Of a stretch of DNA of 64,000 bases, positions 18,584 through 26,896 are shown in pieces; the stretch's first letter is position 1, and every line of letters starts with the position of its first letter. Under the pieces are notes generated by a model. That model was not told the origin of the DNA and did no database searches. It saw only the letters and a list, made by a program, of their open reading frames with translations. The stretch comes from Rhodococcus sp. HNM0569 (GTDB lineage Bacteria > Actinomycetota > Actinomycetes > Mycobacteriales > Mycobacteriaceae): assembly GCF_012726205.1 (NCBI RefSeq), contig NZ_JAASAE010000003.1, positions 186,001 through 250,000 on the forward strand. The letters are read 5' to 3'. Position numbers and translations under genes: made by a program.

Positions 18584-19003
18584 CTACGAGACCGGCCGCG
18601 CCGTCTTCATCGCACGGTCGACCTCCCAGAATGCGCGCAGCGACACGAGCTTGCCGTCGCCGTTCACCCGGTAGACGAACACGCCTTCGGCGTCGATCAT
18701 CGTGCCGCCGACGGCGGTCCGGATCGTGCCGATGTTGACGTTCTCGTCACCGCACACGAGCGAGTCGTCGATCAGGAACTCGAGCGAGTCGGCGATCGCG
18801 ATCGTCATGTCGTAGAAGCGGCTGATCGCGTCGAGGCCCCGGTGGCCTTTGCCCTCGGGATCGAAATGTGAAGGCCCGACCGGGTCTTCGACGACGGCAT
18901 CGTCCGCGAACAGCGCCAGCCACGTGTCCTTGTCCTTTGCCGCCGCGGCAGCGCGCGATGCCTCACCCGCCGCGCGGGCCGGGTGCACCGCGGTGGCGCT
19001 CAC
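18584..19003 (-). CDS. NTF2/SnoaL-like protein in the ltp operon
   Basis: This is a 139-residue protein of the nuclear-transport-factor-2 fold, to which ketosteroid isomerase belongs. It contains 'DTWLALFADDAVVEDPVG', 'GLDAISRFYD' and 'SLEFLIDDSLVCGDE'. GTG 19003 overlaps the LLM gene stop by 4 nt, so it is the last gene of the KstR-controlled DUF35-ltp4-ltp3-LLM transcript. The N-terminal half of the protein at 44034 is clearly related ('TWVGLFAPDGVVNDPVG'). Family members include isomerases, hydratases and epoxide hydrolases. The reaction is unknown, though a steroid ligand is likely from context. Confidence 0.75.
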   Translation of the reverse strand: MSATAVHPARAAGEASRAAAAAKDKDTWLALFADDAVVEDPVGPSHFDPEGKGHRGLDAISRFYDMTIAIADSLEFLIDDSLVCGDENVNIGTIRTAVGGTMIDAEGVFVYRVNGDGKLVSLRAFWEVDRAMKTARPVS

Positions 19004-19872
19004 GACCGCGCTCCGAGGTACTTGTCGGCGAACCGGGCGATCGACTCCTGCTTGTCGGCGAGCGGAGAATCGAAGCCGAGCCCGTCGAACACCCACGGCA
19101 CGACGATCGTGTCGGTGACCCCGGCCTGCTCGAGTTCGGCGTAACCGTCCTTGCCGAACTTGTCGATGCACACCGTCTGGATCTCGAACGGCTCGTCGGC
19201 TCGGCCGTATTCGCTGCGCAGCTCGCGCAGCCGCCCGATGACCGAGACGAGGTCGTCGTACTTGATCATCGCGGACGTCCAGCCGTCGCCGACGCGGGCG
19301 GCGCGCCGCAGGGCGACGTCCGTGTGCCCACCGACGTAGAACGGGACCGGCGACGACGGTGACGGGCTCATCTGCAGGCGGTCGAAATCGAAATGCTTGC
19401 CGTGGTATTCGACCATGCCGCCACCCAGGATCAACTTGATGATGTCGATCATCTCGTCGACCCGTGCGCCGCGGTTGCGGTAGGGCGCGCCGCACCACTC
19501 GAACTCCTCGGGCGACCACCCGATGCCGACACCGAAGCCGAATCGGTTGTTCGTGAGATTCGCGACCGAGCCGACCTGACGCGCGAGCAGCACCGGATTG
19601 CGTGAGCCGAGTTTGAGGACCTGGGTGTAGAACTCGATCGTCGACGTCGCGGCGCCCATCGCCGCCGCGGCGATCAACGGATCGACCCACGGCGTGTCCT
19701 CGTTCCACATGCGCGAGCCGTCGGGCGTGTACGGGTAGTCGGCGCTCTGCGTCTCCTGGAAGAACAGCGAGTCCGGCAGGGCGATCGAGGAGAAACCGGC
19801 CTGTTCGGCGGCCTGGGCGATGCCGGTGAGCTGGTCGAGGGGCGCCATCGCGACGCCGACGGTGAACTTCAT
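19000..19872 (-). CDS. LLM-class (F420-dependent type) oxidoreductase
   Basis: The 290-residue protein is a luciferase-like monooxygenase-fold enzyme: 'PLDQLTGIAQAAEQAGFSSI', 'NNRFGFGVGIGWSPEEFEW' and 'PVPFYVGGHTDVALRRAARVGDGW'. In actinobacteria many such proteins use F420 rather than FMN. The start codon directly abuts the ltp3 stop, and its own stop overlaps the SnoaL start, so it is embedded in the sterol side-chain operon. It could reduce or oxidise a steroid enone or alcohol, but the substrate is not known. Confidence 0.8.
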   Translation of the reverse strand: MKFTVGVAMAPLDQLTGIAQAAEQAGFSSIALPDSLFFQETQSADYPYTPDGSRMWNEDTPWVDPLIAAAAMGAATSTIEFYTQVLKLGSRNPVLLARQVGSVANLTNNRFGFGVGIGWSPEEFEWCGAPYRNRGARVDEMIDIIKLILGGGMVEYHGKHFDFDRLQMSPSPSSPVPFYVGGHTDVALRRAARVGDGWTSAMIKYDDLVSVIGRLRELRSEYGRADEPFEIQTVCIDKFGKDGYAELEQAGVTDTIVVPWVFDGLGFDSPLADKQESIARFADKYLGARS

Positions 19873-21057
19873 CTACACCACCGACTCGGGCTTGTCGGCG
19901 CCGACGACCCACATCGAGAAGTACTGTGAACCACCGCCGTAGGCGTGTCCGAGCGCCTTCCGGGCGTTCGGGATCTGGTGGTCGCCCGCCTTGCCCATCA
20001 CCTGGATCGCCGACTCCGCGAACCGGATCATGCCCGACGCGCCGATCGGATTGGACGACAGGACGCCGCCCGACGCGTTGACCGGCAACCGTCCGGTGCG
20101 CGCGGTCTCGCCCTTCTCCGTGAGCTTCCAGCCCTCGCCCTCCGCGGCGAAGCCGAGGTTCTCGAGCCACATCGGCTCGAACCACGAGAACGGTACGTAG
20201 ATCTCGGCGGCGTCGATCTCCTCGAGCGGGTCGGTGATGCCTGCCTGCTGCCACAGCGCCTTCGCGGCGTCGCGGCCGGCCTGCGGGTTCACCTGGTCGC
20301 GGCCGGCGAACGTGGTGGGCTCGGTGCGCATCGCGGTGGCATGCACCCACGCGACGCTCTGCCCCCGGCTCTGCGCTGCCTCGGCGGCCTCCTCGTTGCC
20401 GAGCACCATCGCGCACGCACCGTCGGAGGACGGGCACGTCTCGTCGTACCGGATCGGATCCCACAGCATCTGCGACGCCTGCACGGACTCGACGGTGATG
20501 TCGGGCTGGTGCAGGTGCGCGTAGGGGTTCAGCGCGCCGTTGCGGCGGTCCTTCGCGGCGACGATCGCACCGATGTGCTCGGGCGCGCCCGAGCGGCGGA
20601 TGTACGAGCGCACGTGCGGGGCGAAGTAGCCACCCGCGCCCGCACCGACCGGCATCGTGAACGGCACCGGTGTCGACAGCGCCCACATCGCGTTCGACTC
20701 GGACTGCTTCTCCCATGCAACGGTGAGCACGCACTTGTGTACGCCGGACTTGACGAGGCTCGACGCGACGACCGCGGTGGAGCCGCCGACCGAGCCTGCG
20801 GTGTGCACGCGCAGCAGGGGCTTGCCGTTGGCGCCCAGTGCGTCCGACATGCTCAGTTCGGGGATCATCGACCCCTCGAAGAGGTCGGGTGCCTTGCCGA
20901 CGACGACCGCGTCGATGTCGTCCCATCCGACGCCTGCGTCGGCCATCGCGCGGTCGACGGCCTCGCGGACGAGGCCCGACATCGTGACGTCCTGTCTCTT
21001 CGCAACGTACTTCGTCTGCCCGGTGCCGAGCACCGCGGCAGGTCCGCGTTCGGGCAT
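19873..21057 (-). CDS. ltp3: Thiolase-like lipid-transfer protein Ltp3 (putative steroid-CoA aldolase subunit)
   Basis: The protein is 394 residues, the length I recall for M. tuberculosis Ltp3. It has a thiolase fold but none of the three thiolase residues: the nucleophile position reads 'HTAGSVGGST', the histidine motif reads 'SSNPIGASG', and the C-terminal cysteine loop reads 'YGGGSQYFS'. That is the pattern of the Ltp2-type retro-aldolases. Work in R. rhodochrous links ltp3 and ltp4 to degradation of C24-branched sterol side chains. It overlaps ltp4 by 1 nt (TGATG). Partnering with the DUF35 protein encoded first in the operon is expected by analogy with Ltp2/ChsH2. Confidence 0.88.
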   Translation of the reverse strand: MPERGPAAVLGTGQTKYVAKRQDVTMSGLVREAVDRAMADAGVGWDDIDAVVVGKAPDLFEGSMIPELSMSDALGANGKPLLRVHTAGSVGGSTAVVASSLVKSGVHKCVLTVAWEKQSESNAMWALSTPVPFTMPVGAGAGGYFAPHVRSYIRRSGAPEHIGAIVAAKDRRNGALNPYAHLHQPDITVESVQASQMLWDPIRYDETCPSSDGACAMVLGNEEAAEAAQSRGQSVAWVHATAMRTEPTTFAGRDQVNPQAGRDAAKALWQQAGITDPLEEIDAAEIYVPFSWFEPMWLENLGFAAEGEGWKLTEKGETARTGRLPVNASGGVLSSNPIGASGMIRFAESAIQVMGKAGDHQIPNARKALGHAYGGGSQYFSMWVVGADKPESVV

Positions 21058-22121
21058 CAGTTCCGTCCCTCCATCACCGCTACCAGATTCTGTTGGAGCA
21101 CAGCGCCTCCCGTGGCGTGTGCGAGTGACTTGCCGGCGTCGCCGTTCATGATCGCGCGCGCGGCGTAGCCGATGCGCTCGAGGCCGCCCGCGAACATCGG
21201 GTTGCCGGTGAGCGGACCGCCCGACGGATTGATCGACACCGAATCACCCAGTCCGATCGCCTCTTTGAGGATGATCTCCTGGTGGGTGAACGGCGCGTGC
21301 AGTTCGGCGACGTCGATGCCGCCGGTGTCGCCGCCCGTCAGTGCCTTCGCGGACGCCGCGGTCGACGGCGACACCGTCAGATCCCGGGCGCCGAACTGGG
21401 GGGTGTCGATGCGGTGGTCGATGCCGGTGATCCACGCGGGTCGCTCGCACAGCTCGCGTGCGCGGTCGCCCGTGGCCAGGACGATCGCGGCCGCGCCGTC
21501 CGTGACTGGCGCGATGTCGTGCCTGCGCAGCGGGTCGGCGATGTAGTCGGTCGCCAGGAGCTCGTCGACCGTGTAGGCCCCCGACACCTGCGCGTGCGGA
21601 TCCTGCTGCGCGGCACCGAGGCTGCGTACCGCGATCTCGGCCATTTGCTCTGCGGTCCACTTCCCGGACTCGAGCCCGAGGCGTGCCTGCATGCCGGCGA
21701 GTGACACCGAGTCGAGGCCGAGCGGCGCGACCGTGTAGGGATCGAGCTGCAGCGAGAGCGTCTCGCGCAGCGTGCCTGCCGAGGACTTGCCGAAGCCGTA
21801 CACGAGCGCGGTCTCGACCTCGCCGGTGAGCAGCTTGACCCACGCCTCGTAGAGCGCCCACGCCGCGTCCATCTCGACGTGCGACTCGTTGATCGGCGGC
21901 ACCGCGCCGATCGCGTCGATCGCGGAGATGAACGAAAATGCGCGGCCTGCGAGATAGTCGGAGGATCCCGAGCACCAGAATCCGATGTCGGACTTGGTGA
22001 TACCGAGCTGGTCGTAGAGCTGGTGGAAGCACGGCGTGAGCATCTCGACGCCGTTGGTGGTGCCGGACGTCTCGCGCACGTGGGGAGCGTGCGCGAATCC
22101 GACGACTGCGATTTCGGTCAT
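21057..22121 (-). CDS. ltp4: Thiolase-like lipid-transfer protein Ltp4
   Basis: The protein (354 residues from ATG 22121) is a second thiolase-fold protein in the operon. It also lacks the thiolase catalytic set: 'ESHVEMDAAW' at the nucleophile position, 'LTGNPMFAGG' at the histidine position and no C-terminal CxG motif ('TGGAVLQQN'). It precedes ltp3 and follows the DUF35 gene by 10 nt, the order of Rv3521-Rv3522-Rv3523. Together with ltp3 it has been associated with removal of C24 alkyl branches of phytosterols. The two Ltp proteins may form one heteromeric aldolase. Confidence 0.87.
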   Translation of the reverse strand: MTEIAVVGFAHAPHVRETSGTTNGVEMLTPCFHQLYDQLGITKSDIGFWCSGSSDYLAGRAFSFISAIDAIGAVPPINESHVEMDAAWALYEAWVKLLTGEVETALVYGFGKSSAGTLRETLSLQLDPYTVAPLGLDSVSLAGMQARLGLESGKWTAEQMAEIAVRSLGAAQQDPHAQVSGAYTVDELLATDYIADPLRRHDIAPVTDGAAAIVLATGDRARELCERPAWITGIDHRIDTPQFGARDLTVSPSTAASAKALTGGDTGGIDVAELHAPFTHQEIILKEAIGLGDSVSINPSGGPLTGNPMFAGGLERIGYAARAIMNGDAGKSLAHATGGAVLQQNLVAVMEGRN

Positions 22122-22131
22122 TTCTCGCCCC

Positions 22132-23127
22132 TCACAGGTGGTGTGCGTACGTGTCGTACTCGGCGTCGGGCTCGCCCGTGGGGCGGAAGTACTCGATGTT
22201 CTCGAGCGTGTAGCCCCACTCCTCGCGTGGCTTCCACTTCGCCTGCACACGCATGCCCATGCGCACGTCGTGGGCGTCGCACTCCTGGATGATGTGCAGG
22301 AACGCGATGTCCGCGCCGTCGAGCAGGACGTACGCCGCGACGTACGGCGGCTTGAGGCGCTGGCCCATGAACGGGACGTTCACGATGCAGAAGGTGGTGA
22401 CGGTGCCCGTGTCGGGCAGTTCCACCTGCTCGCGCGTGGGCACACCGTCGGTGGGGCTCGAGCCGCGCGGCGGGATGTACACCTTGCCGCCCGGGCCGGT
22501 GCGCCCGCCGACCAGCCGTCCCTCGGCGAGGCCGCGCAGGTACCAGCTCTCCTCGGCCGACGCGGAGTGCTGGTACCCCAGTTCGACCGGCGTCGTCAGG
22601 ATCGTGACGGCCTCGGCGTCGTCGGTGGGCGTGTTGGTGGACTCGCCCGGCTCGAAGCACACGATGTCGGCCATGCGCCCGAGGCGGTCCGACTCCCACC
22701 GCGCACGCACGCGCATGCCGGTGCTCATGTGCGACGCGTCCGGCACGTCGACGACATGTGCCATCGCCGTGTCCGAGCCGTCGAGCCGGATGAGCGCCCA
22801 CGCGAACGGACGGTCGAACGGCTGGCTCGACGTCGGCATGGCATTCCATGCCCAGCTGACGACGGTGCCTGCATCGGATACTTCGACGAAATCGGTGAGT
22901 GGTTCGGCGGTGTGCGGGTCGTATTCGGCGGGCGGCGTGAAGACGCGCCCGTCGGACCCACGCACCCCGAGTACGCGCCGGTTGCGCAACGCACTCATGA
23001 ACGGCCCCAGGGTGGGGCCCAGTGAACGTGTGTAATCGAATTTCAGCGTCAGCGGGGCGCTCAGAGGCTTGCTGGACGAGGACTTGTCCTCGGGGGCAGG
23101 CGACAGGGCCACCGCACTCTTTCCCAT
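22132..23127 (-). CDS. Tandem DUF35/OB-fold protein, probable partner of Ltp3/Ltp4
   Basis: The 331-residue protein appears to contain two DUF35-type OB-fold halves, about residues 40-165 and 180-325. Each ends in a 'G(M)RVxAxW' strand ('STGMRVRARWES' and 'RMGMRVQAKWKP'). The preceding zinc-ribbon region ('WYLRGLAEGRLVGGRTGPGG') lacks cysteines, so no zinc site is visible. DUF35 proteins bind acyl-CoA and form complexes with thiolase-fold aldolases (Ltp2-ChsH2). As first gene after a perfect KstR operator it leads the ltp operon. Start ATG 23127 lies 16 nt from the operator. Confidence 0.8.
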   Translation of the reverse strand: MGKSAVALSPAPEDKSSSSKPLSAPLTLKFDYTRSLGPTLGPFMSALRNRRVLGVRGSDGRVFTPPAEYDPHTAEPLTDFVEVSDAGTVVSWAWNAMPTSSQPFDRPFAWALIRLDGSDTAMAHVVDVPDASHMSTGMRVRARWESDRLGRMADIVCFEPGESTNTPTDDAEAVTILTTPVELGYQHSASAEESWYLRGLAEGRLVGGRTGPGGKVYIPPRGSSPTDGVPTREQVELPDTGTVTTFCIVNVPFMGQRLKPPYVAAYVLLDGADIAFLHIIQECDAHDVRMGMRVQAKWKPREEWGYTLENIEYFRPTGEPDAEYDTYAHHL

Positions 23128-23142
23128 GGTCACGACATCGAG

Positions 23143-23156
23143 TAGAACAGGTTCTA
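23143..23156. promoter_or_regulatory. Perfect KstR operator, DUF35/LLM divergent promoter
   Basis: TAGAACAGGTTCTA is an exact match to TAGAACnnGTTCTA. It lies between the divergent DUF35 (start 23127) and LLM (start 23207) genes and is the only such site in the 79-nt spacer, so one repressor site probably governs both directions. Confidence 0.92.
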
Positions 23157-23206
23157 ATAGTTGTGGCAAGAGTCACCTTCGACAGGCGACGATACGGAGG
23201 AAATAG

Positions 23207-24241
23207 ATGAAGATCGGGTTACAACTCGGCTACTGGGGCGCGCAGCCACCCGCGGACGCGGGGGAGTTGGTCGCGGCCGCCGACGAGTCCGGGTTCGACG
23301 CCGTGTTCGCTGCCGAATCGTGGGGTTCGGACGCGTTCACGCCACTCGCGTGGTGGGGGTCGGATACCGAGCACGTGCGATTGGGTACGTCGGTCGCGCA
23401 GCTGTCGGCCCGCACGCCCACGAGCTGCGCGATGCACGCGCTCACGCTCGACCATCTGAGTGGGGGCCGCGCGATCCTCGGCCTCGGCGTCTCGGGCCCG
23501 CAGGTCGTCGAGGGCTGGTACGGCAGGCCGTTCGCGAAGCCGCTCGCCCGCACCCGCGAGTACGTGTCGATAGTGCGGCAGGTGCTCGCGCGTGAAGCGC
23601 CCGTCACGAGCGACGGCCCGCACTACCCGCTGCCCTATACCGGCGCGGACGCGTCGGGGCTGGGCAAGCCGCTCAAGCCGATCACACATCCGCTCCGCGC
23701 GGACATCCCGATCTGGCTGGGCGCCGAAGGGCCGAAGAATGTCGCGCTGACCGCGGAGATCGCCGACGGTTGGCTGGCGATCTACTACTCGCCGCGGCTC
23801 GCGCCGATGTACGACGAGTGGCTCGACGAAGGGTTCGCGCGTCCGGGCGCGCGCCGCTCACGCGAGGACTTCGAGATCGCGGCCACGTGTCAGGTGATCG
23901 AAACCGACGATCGCGCGGGCACGATCGCCGGGCTCAAGCCGGTGACCGCGCTGTACGTGGGTGGGATGGGTGCGCCCGAGTTGAACTTCCACGCACAGGT
24001 GTACCGGCGTATGGGATACGGCGACGTGGTCGACGAGGTGACGCGACTGTTCCGGTCGGGTCGCAAGGACGAAGCCGCGCAGGCGATTCCCGACGAGATG
24101 GTGACCGAGACGATGATCGTGGGCAACGAAGACGAGGTACGCGCCGGCATTGCGCGCTGGGAGCAGGCGGGCGTAACGATGCTGCTGGTGTCGTGCCGCG
24201 ATGTCGACCAGGTGCACCGGCTCGCGAAGCTGACGGCCTGA
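23207..24241 (+). CDS. LLM-class oxidoreductase, Rv3520c-like
   Basis: This 344-residue luciferase-fold enzyme ('MKIGLQLGYWGAQ', 'LSGGRAILGLGVSGPQVVEGWYG', 'IPIWLGAEGPKNVALTAEIADGW') is close in length and context to M. tuberculosis Rv3520c, a putative F420-dependent oxidoreductase of the cholesterol regulon. It has a good GGAGGAAA site before the ATG and is driven from the shared KstR promoter. It is only distantly similar to the LLM protein at 19000, so the locus carries two different LLM enzymes. Substrate unknown. Confidence 0.85.
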   Translation: MKIGLQLGYWGAQPPADAGELVAAADESGFDAVFAAESWGSDAFTPLAWWGSDTEHVRLGTSVAQLSARTPTSCAMHALTLDHLSGGRAILGLGVSGPQVVEGWYGRPFAKPLARTREYVSIVRQVLAREAPVTSDGPHYPLPYTGADASGLGKPLKPITHPLRADIPIWLGAEGPKNVALTAEIADGWLAIYYSPRLAPMYDEWLDEGFARPGARRSREDFEIAATCQVIETDDRAGTIAGLKPVTALYVGGMGAPELNFHAQVYRRMGYGDVVDEVTRLFRSGRKDEAAQAIPDEMVTETMIVGNEDEVRAGIARWEQAGVTMLLVSCRDVDQVHRLAKLTA

Positions 24242-24263
24242 CCGACGGGTCCGGGCCGACTGC

Positions 24264-24325
24264 CGCTCCCCGGGTCGCACTGCCGCGGACGCGATCGCGT
24301 CCGCGGCAGTGCGACCCGGGGAGCG
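24264..24325. terminator. Perfect 62-nt palindrome between convergent genes
   Basis: The two 31-nt halves are exact reverse complements with no spacer, centred on GCGATCGC at 24291-24298. It begins 22 nt after the LLM stop and ends 11 nt before the echA19 stop on the opposite strand. It most likely terminates both transcripts. Such a long perfect palindrome is unusual. Confidence 0.8.
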
Positions 24326-24336
24326 CCAGGGGACAG

Positions 24337-25158
24337 TTACCGCGCGTGGAACTGCGGCGCGCGCTTCTCCGCGAACGCGCGCGGGCCTTCCTTCGCGTCC
24401 TCGCTCATGAACACCTTGGTGCCGAGCCGCGCGTCGATCTGGAAAGCCTCCTCCTCGGGCATCGCCTCCGACTGGCGGATGGTCTCGAGGATGGCCTGCA
24501 CTGCGAGCGGTCCGTTGGCCGAGATCAGTTCGGCGATTTCGAGCGCCTTGTCGAGTGCCGTGCCGTCCGGCACGACGTGACCGATCAGCCCGATGTCCTT
24601 CGCTTCCTGCGCGCGGATGTGCCTGCCGGTGAGCAGGATGTCGGCGGCCACGGTGTACGGAATCTGCCGCACGAGCCGCACGGCGGAACCGCCCAGCGGG
24701 AACAGGCCCCACTTCGCCTCGGACACACCGAACTTGGCACTCTCACCGGCGACGCGGATGTCGGTGCCCTGCAGGATTTCCGTGCCGCCTGCGATCGCCG
24801 GACCCTCGACCGCGGCGATGAGCGGCTTCGTGAGGCGGCGGCCCTTGAGCAATGCGTCGATACGCGAAAGATCCCATCCGCCGCCGGAGAACGAGTCGCC
24901 CGGATGCTGCGACGTCATGGCCTTGAGGTCGGCACCCGCGCAGAACGCGCCGCCCGCGCCGGTGAGGATCGCGACACGGATGTCGGGATCGGAATCGACC
25001 CGATCCCATGCGTCGCGCATGATCGCCATCATCTCGCCGGACAGCGCATTGCGCGCTTCCGGGCGGTTCATCGTGACGACGAGGACGTGTCCGCGCTTCT
25101 CCACGAGGGCGTGGGGGGCGGAGCTGGTCTCGGGGTTGTCGGTGGCGGTAGTGGACAC
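24337..25158 (-). CDS. echA19: Enoyl-CoA hydratase EchA19
   Basis: This crotonase-family protein (273 residues from GTG 25158) has the oxyanion-hole motifs '[13 protein letters not shown]' and 'AIAGGTEI' and the acidic segment '[13 protein letters not shown]'. It is divergent from fadD19 across a KstR operator, the Rv3516/Rv3515c arrangement. EchA19 hydrates the alpha,beta-unsaturated steroid-CoA during side-chain beta-oxidation. I prefer GTG 25158 because GGAGG is 7 nt upstream; ATG 25176 would add six residues and has no clear site. Confidence 0.9.
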   Translation of the reverse strand: MSTTATDNPETSSAPHALVEKRGHVLVVTMNRPEARNALSGEMMAIMRDAWDRVDSDPDIRVAILTGAGGAFCAGADLKAMTSQHPGDSFSGGGWDLSRIDALLKGRRLTKPLIAAVEGPAIAGGTEILQGTDIRVAGESAKFGVSEAKWGLFPLGGSAVRLVRQIPYTVAADILLTGRHIRAQEAKDIGLIGHVVPDGTALDKALEIAELISANGPLAVQAILETIRQSEAMPEEEAFQIDARLGTKVFMSEDAKEGPRAFAEKRAPQFHAR

Positions 25159-25213
25159 CGCGGCCTCCAGTCGCATCGTGTGATGTGAGTCTCAAACAGG
25201 GCTTGCCGGAAAT

Positions 25214-25227
25214 AATAACACGTTCTA
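25214..25227. promoter_or_regulatory. KstR operator between echA19 and fadD19
   Basis: AATAACACGTTCTA keeps the AACnnGTTCTA core, with a degenerate left flank. It is only 10 nt from the fadD19 GTG, so the fadD19 message may be leaderless or nearly so. Confidence 0.75.
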
Positions 25228-25237
25228 TTTTTGAGCC

Positions 25238-26896
25238 GTGGCCTACAACATCGCAGACTTGGTGGAACATTCGATCGACCTCGTGCCCGACCGCGTCGCA
25301 CTCGTGGGCGGCGAACGCGAGGAGACCTTCGGCGAGCTCGAGTCGAGGGCAAACGCATTGGCGCACTACCTGCAGGAACAGGGGGTGCGACCCGGCGACA
25401 AGGTGGGCGTCTACTGCCGTAACGGCATCGAAGCCATCGAGGCGATGGTTGCGGTCTTCAAGATCCGTGCGGTGGTCGTCAACGTCAACTACCGGTACGT
25501 CGAGAACGAGTTGCAGTACATCTTCGACAATTCGGACATGGTCGCGCTCGTGTACGAGCGCCGTTACGCCGACAAGGTTGCGGCCGTGGCGCCGCAGAAC
25601 CCGCAACTGAAGACGCTGCTCGTGGTCGACAGTGCAGGAGACGCACTCTCCGGCGAGGCCCCCGGCATCGCGTACGAGGACGCGCTCGCGCAGTCCTCGA
25701 CGGCGCGCGATTTCGAGGAACGCACCGGCGACGACCTGTACATGCTCTACACGGGCGGCACCACCGGCAGCCCCAAGGGCGTCATGTGGCGGCACGAGGA
25801 CGTGTGGCGCGTGCTCGGCGGCGGCATCAACTTCGTCACGGGTGTGCGCGTCGAGGACGAGTGGGAACTCGCGCGCGTCGGTGCCGAGAACCCCGCGATG
25901 GTGCGCTTCCCCATCCCGCCGATGATCCACGGCGGCGCGCAATGGGCGGTGTTCCAGGCGCTGTTCGGTGGCGGGACGTGCATCCTTCTGCCGGAGTTCG
26001 ACGCTCACGCCGTGTGGCAGACCATCGACCGGCACGGCGTCAACCTGATCTTCATCACCGGCGACGCGATGGCGCGTCCGATGCTCGATGCCCTTCTCGA
26101 GGGCAACCCGGAAACCGGAGAGCCGTACGATCTTTCGAGCCTGTTCGCTATGGCGAGCAGTGCGGCGCTGTTCTCGCCGAGCATCAAGGAGAAGTTTCTC
26201 GAACTGCTCCCGAATCGCTTCATCACCGACTCGATCGGCGCGTCCGAAACCGGCTTCGGTGGCCTCGCGGTCGTCGCGAAGGGGGCGGCGAAGGGCGGCG
26301 GGCCCACCGTCAAGATCGACGCCGCGACCACGGTGCTCGACGACGACGGCAACGAGATCGAGCCCGGCTCGGGTGTCGTCGGCATGCTGGCCCGCAAGGG
26401 ACACATCCCGCTCGGCTACTACAAGGACGAAGTGAAGACGAAGGCCACGTTCCGCGAGATCCGCGGCGTGCGGTACTCGATCCCGGGCGACTGGGCGCGC
26501 GTCGAGGAGGACGGCACCGTCACGATGCTCGGTCGCGGGTCGGTGTCGATCAACAGTGGCGGCGAGAAGATCTTCCCCGAGGAGGTCGAGGGCGCGCTCA
26601 AGGGACACCCCGACGTGTTCGACGTCCTGGTGCTCGGAGTGTCGGACGAGCGGTTCGGCCAGCGCGTCGCCGCGGTCGTCCAGCCACGGCCGGGCGCGCG
26701 TCCCGCGCTCGGCGATCTCGTCGCGCACGCGCGCAACAGCATCGCCGGGTACAAGGTGCCGCGTAGCGTGTGGTTCGTCGACGAGATCAAGCGGTCGCCT
26801 GCCGGAAAGCCCGACTACCAGTGGGCTCACGCCCAGACCGAATCCCGCCCCGCCGACGACAGCAACGAACCGGCAGCCCAGAAGGCAGGCGCGTGA
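25238..26896 (+). CDS. fadD19: Steroid-CoA ligase FadD19
   Basis: This acyl-CoA synthetase of 552 residues has the P-loop 'YTGGTTGSPKGVM', the motif 'GRGSVSINSGGEKIFPEEVE' and the C-terminal lysine segment 'KRSPAGKPDY'. Most blocks match my recollection of M. tuberculosis FadD19. FadD19 attaches CoA to C26 sterol acids and in R. rhodochrous is needed for C24-branched side chains. No ribosome binding site precedes GTG 25238, and a KstR site sits 10 nt upstream, which suggests leaderless translation. The stop and next start share TGATG. Confidence 0.93.
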   Translation: MAYNIADLVEHSIDLVPDRVALVGGEREETFGELESRANALAHYLQEQGVRPGDKVGVYCRNGIEAIEAMVAVFKIRAVVVNVNYRYVENELQYIFDNSDMVALVYERRYADKVAAVAPQNPQLKTLLVVDSAGDALSGEAPGIAYEDALAQSSTARDFEERTGDDLYMLYTGGTTGSPKGVMWRHEDVWRVLGGGINFVTGVRVEDEWELARVGAENPAMVRFPIPPMIHGGAQWAVFQALFGGGTCILLPEFDAHAVWQTIDRHGVNLIFITGDAMARPMLDALLEGNPETGEPYDLSSLFAMASSAALFSPSIKEKFLELLPNRFITDSIGASETGFGGLAVVAKGAAKGGGPTVKIDAATTVLDDDGNEIEPGSGVVGMLARKGHIPLGYYKDEVKTKATFREIRGVRYSIPGDWARVEEDGTVTMLGRGSVSINSGGEKIFPEEVEGALKGHPDVFDVLVLGVSDERFGQRVAAVVQPRPGARPALGDLVAHARNSIAGYKVPRSVWFVDEIKRSPAGKPDYQWAHAQTESRPADDSNEPAAQKAGA

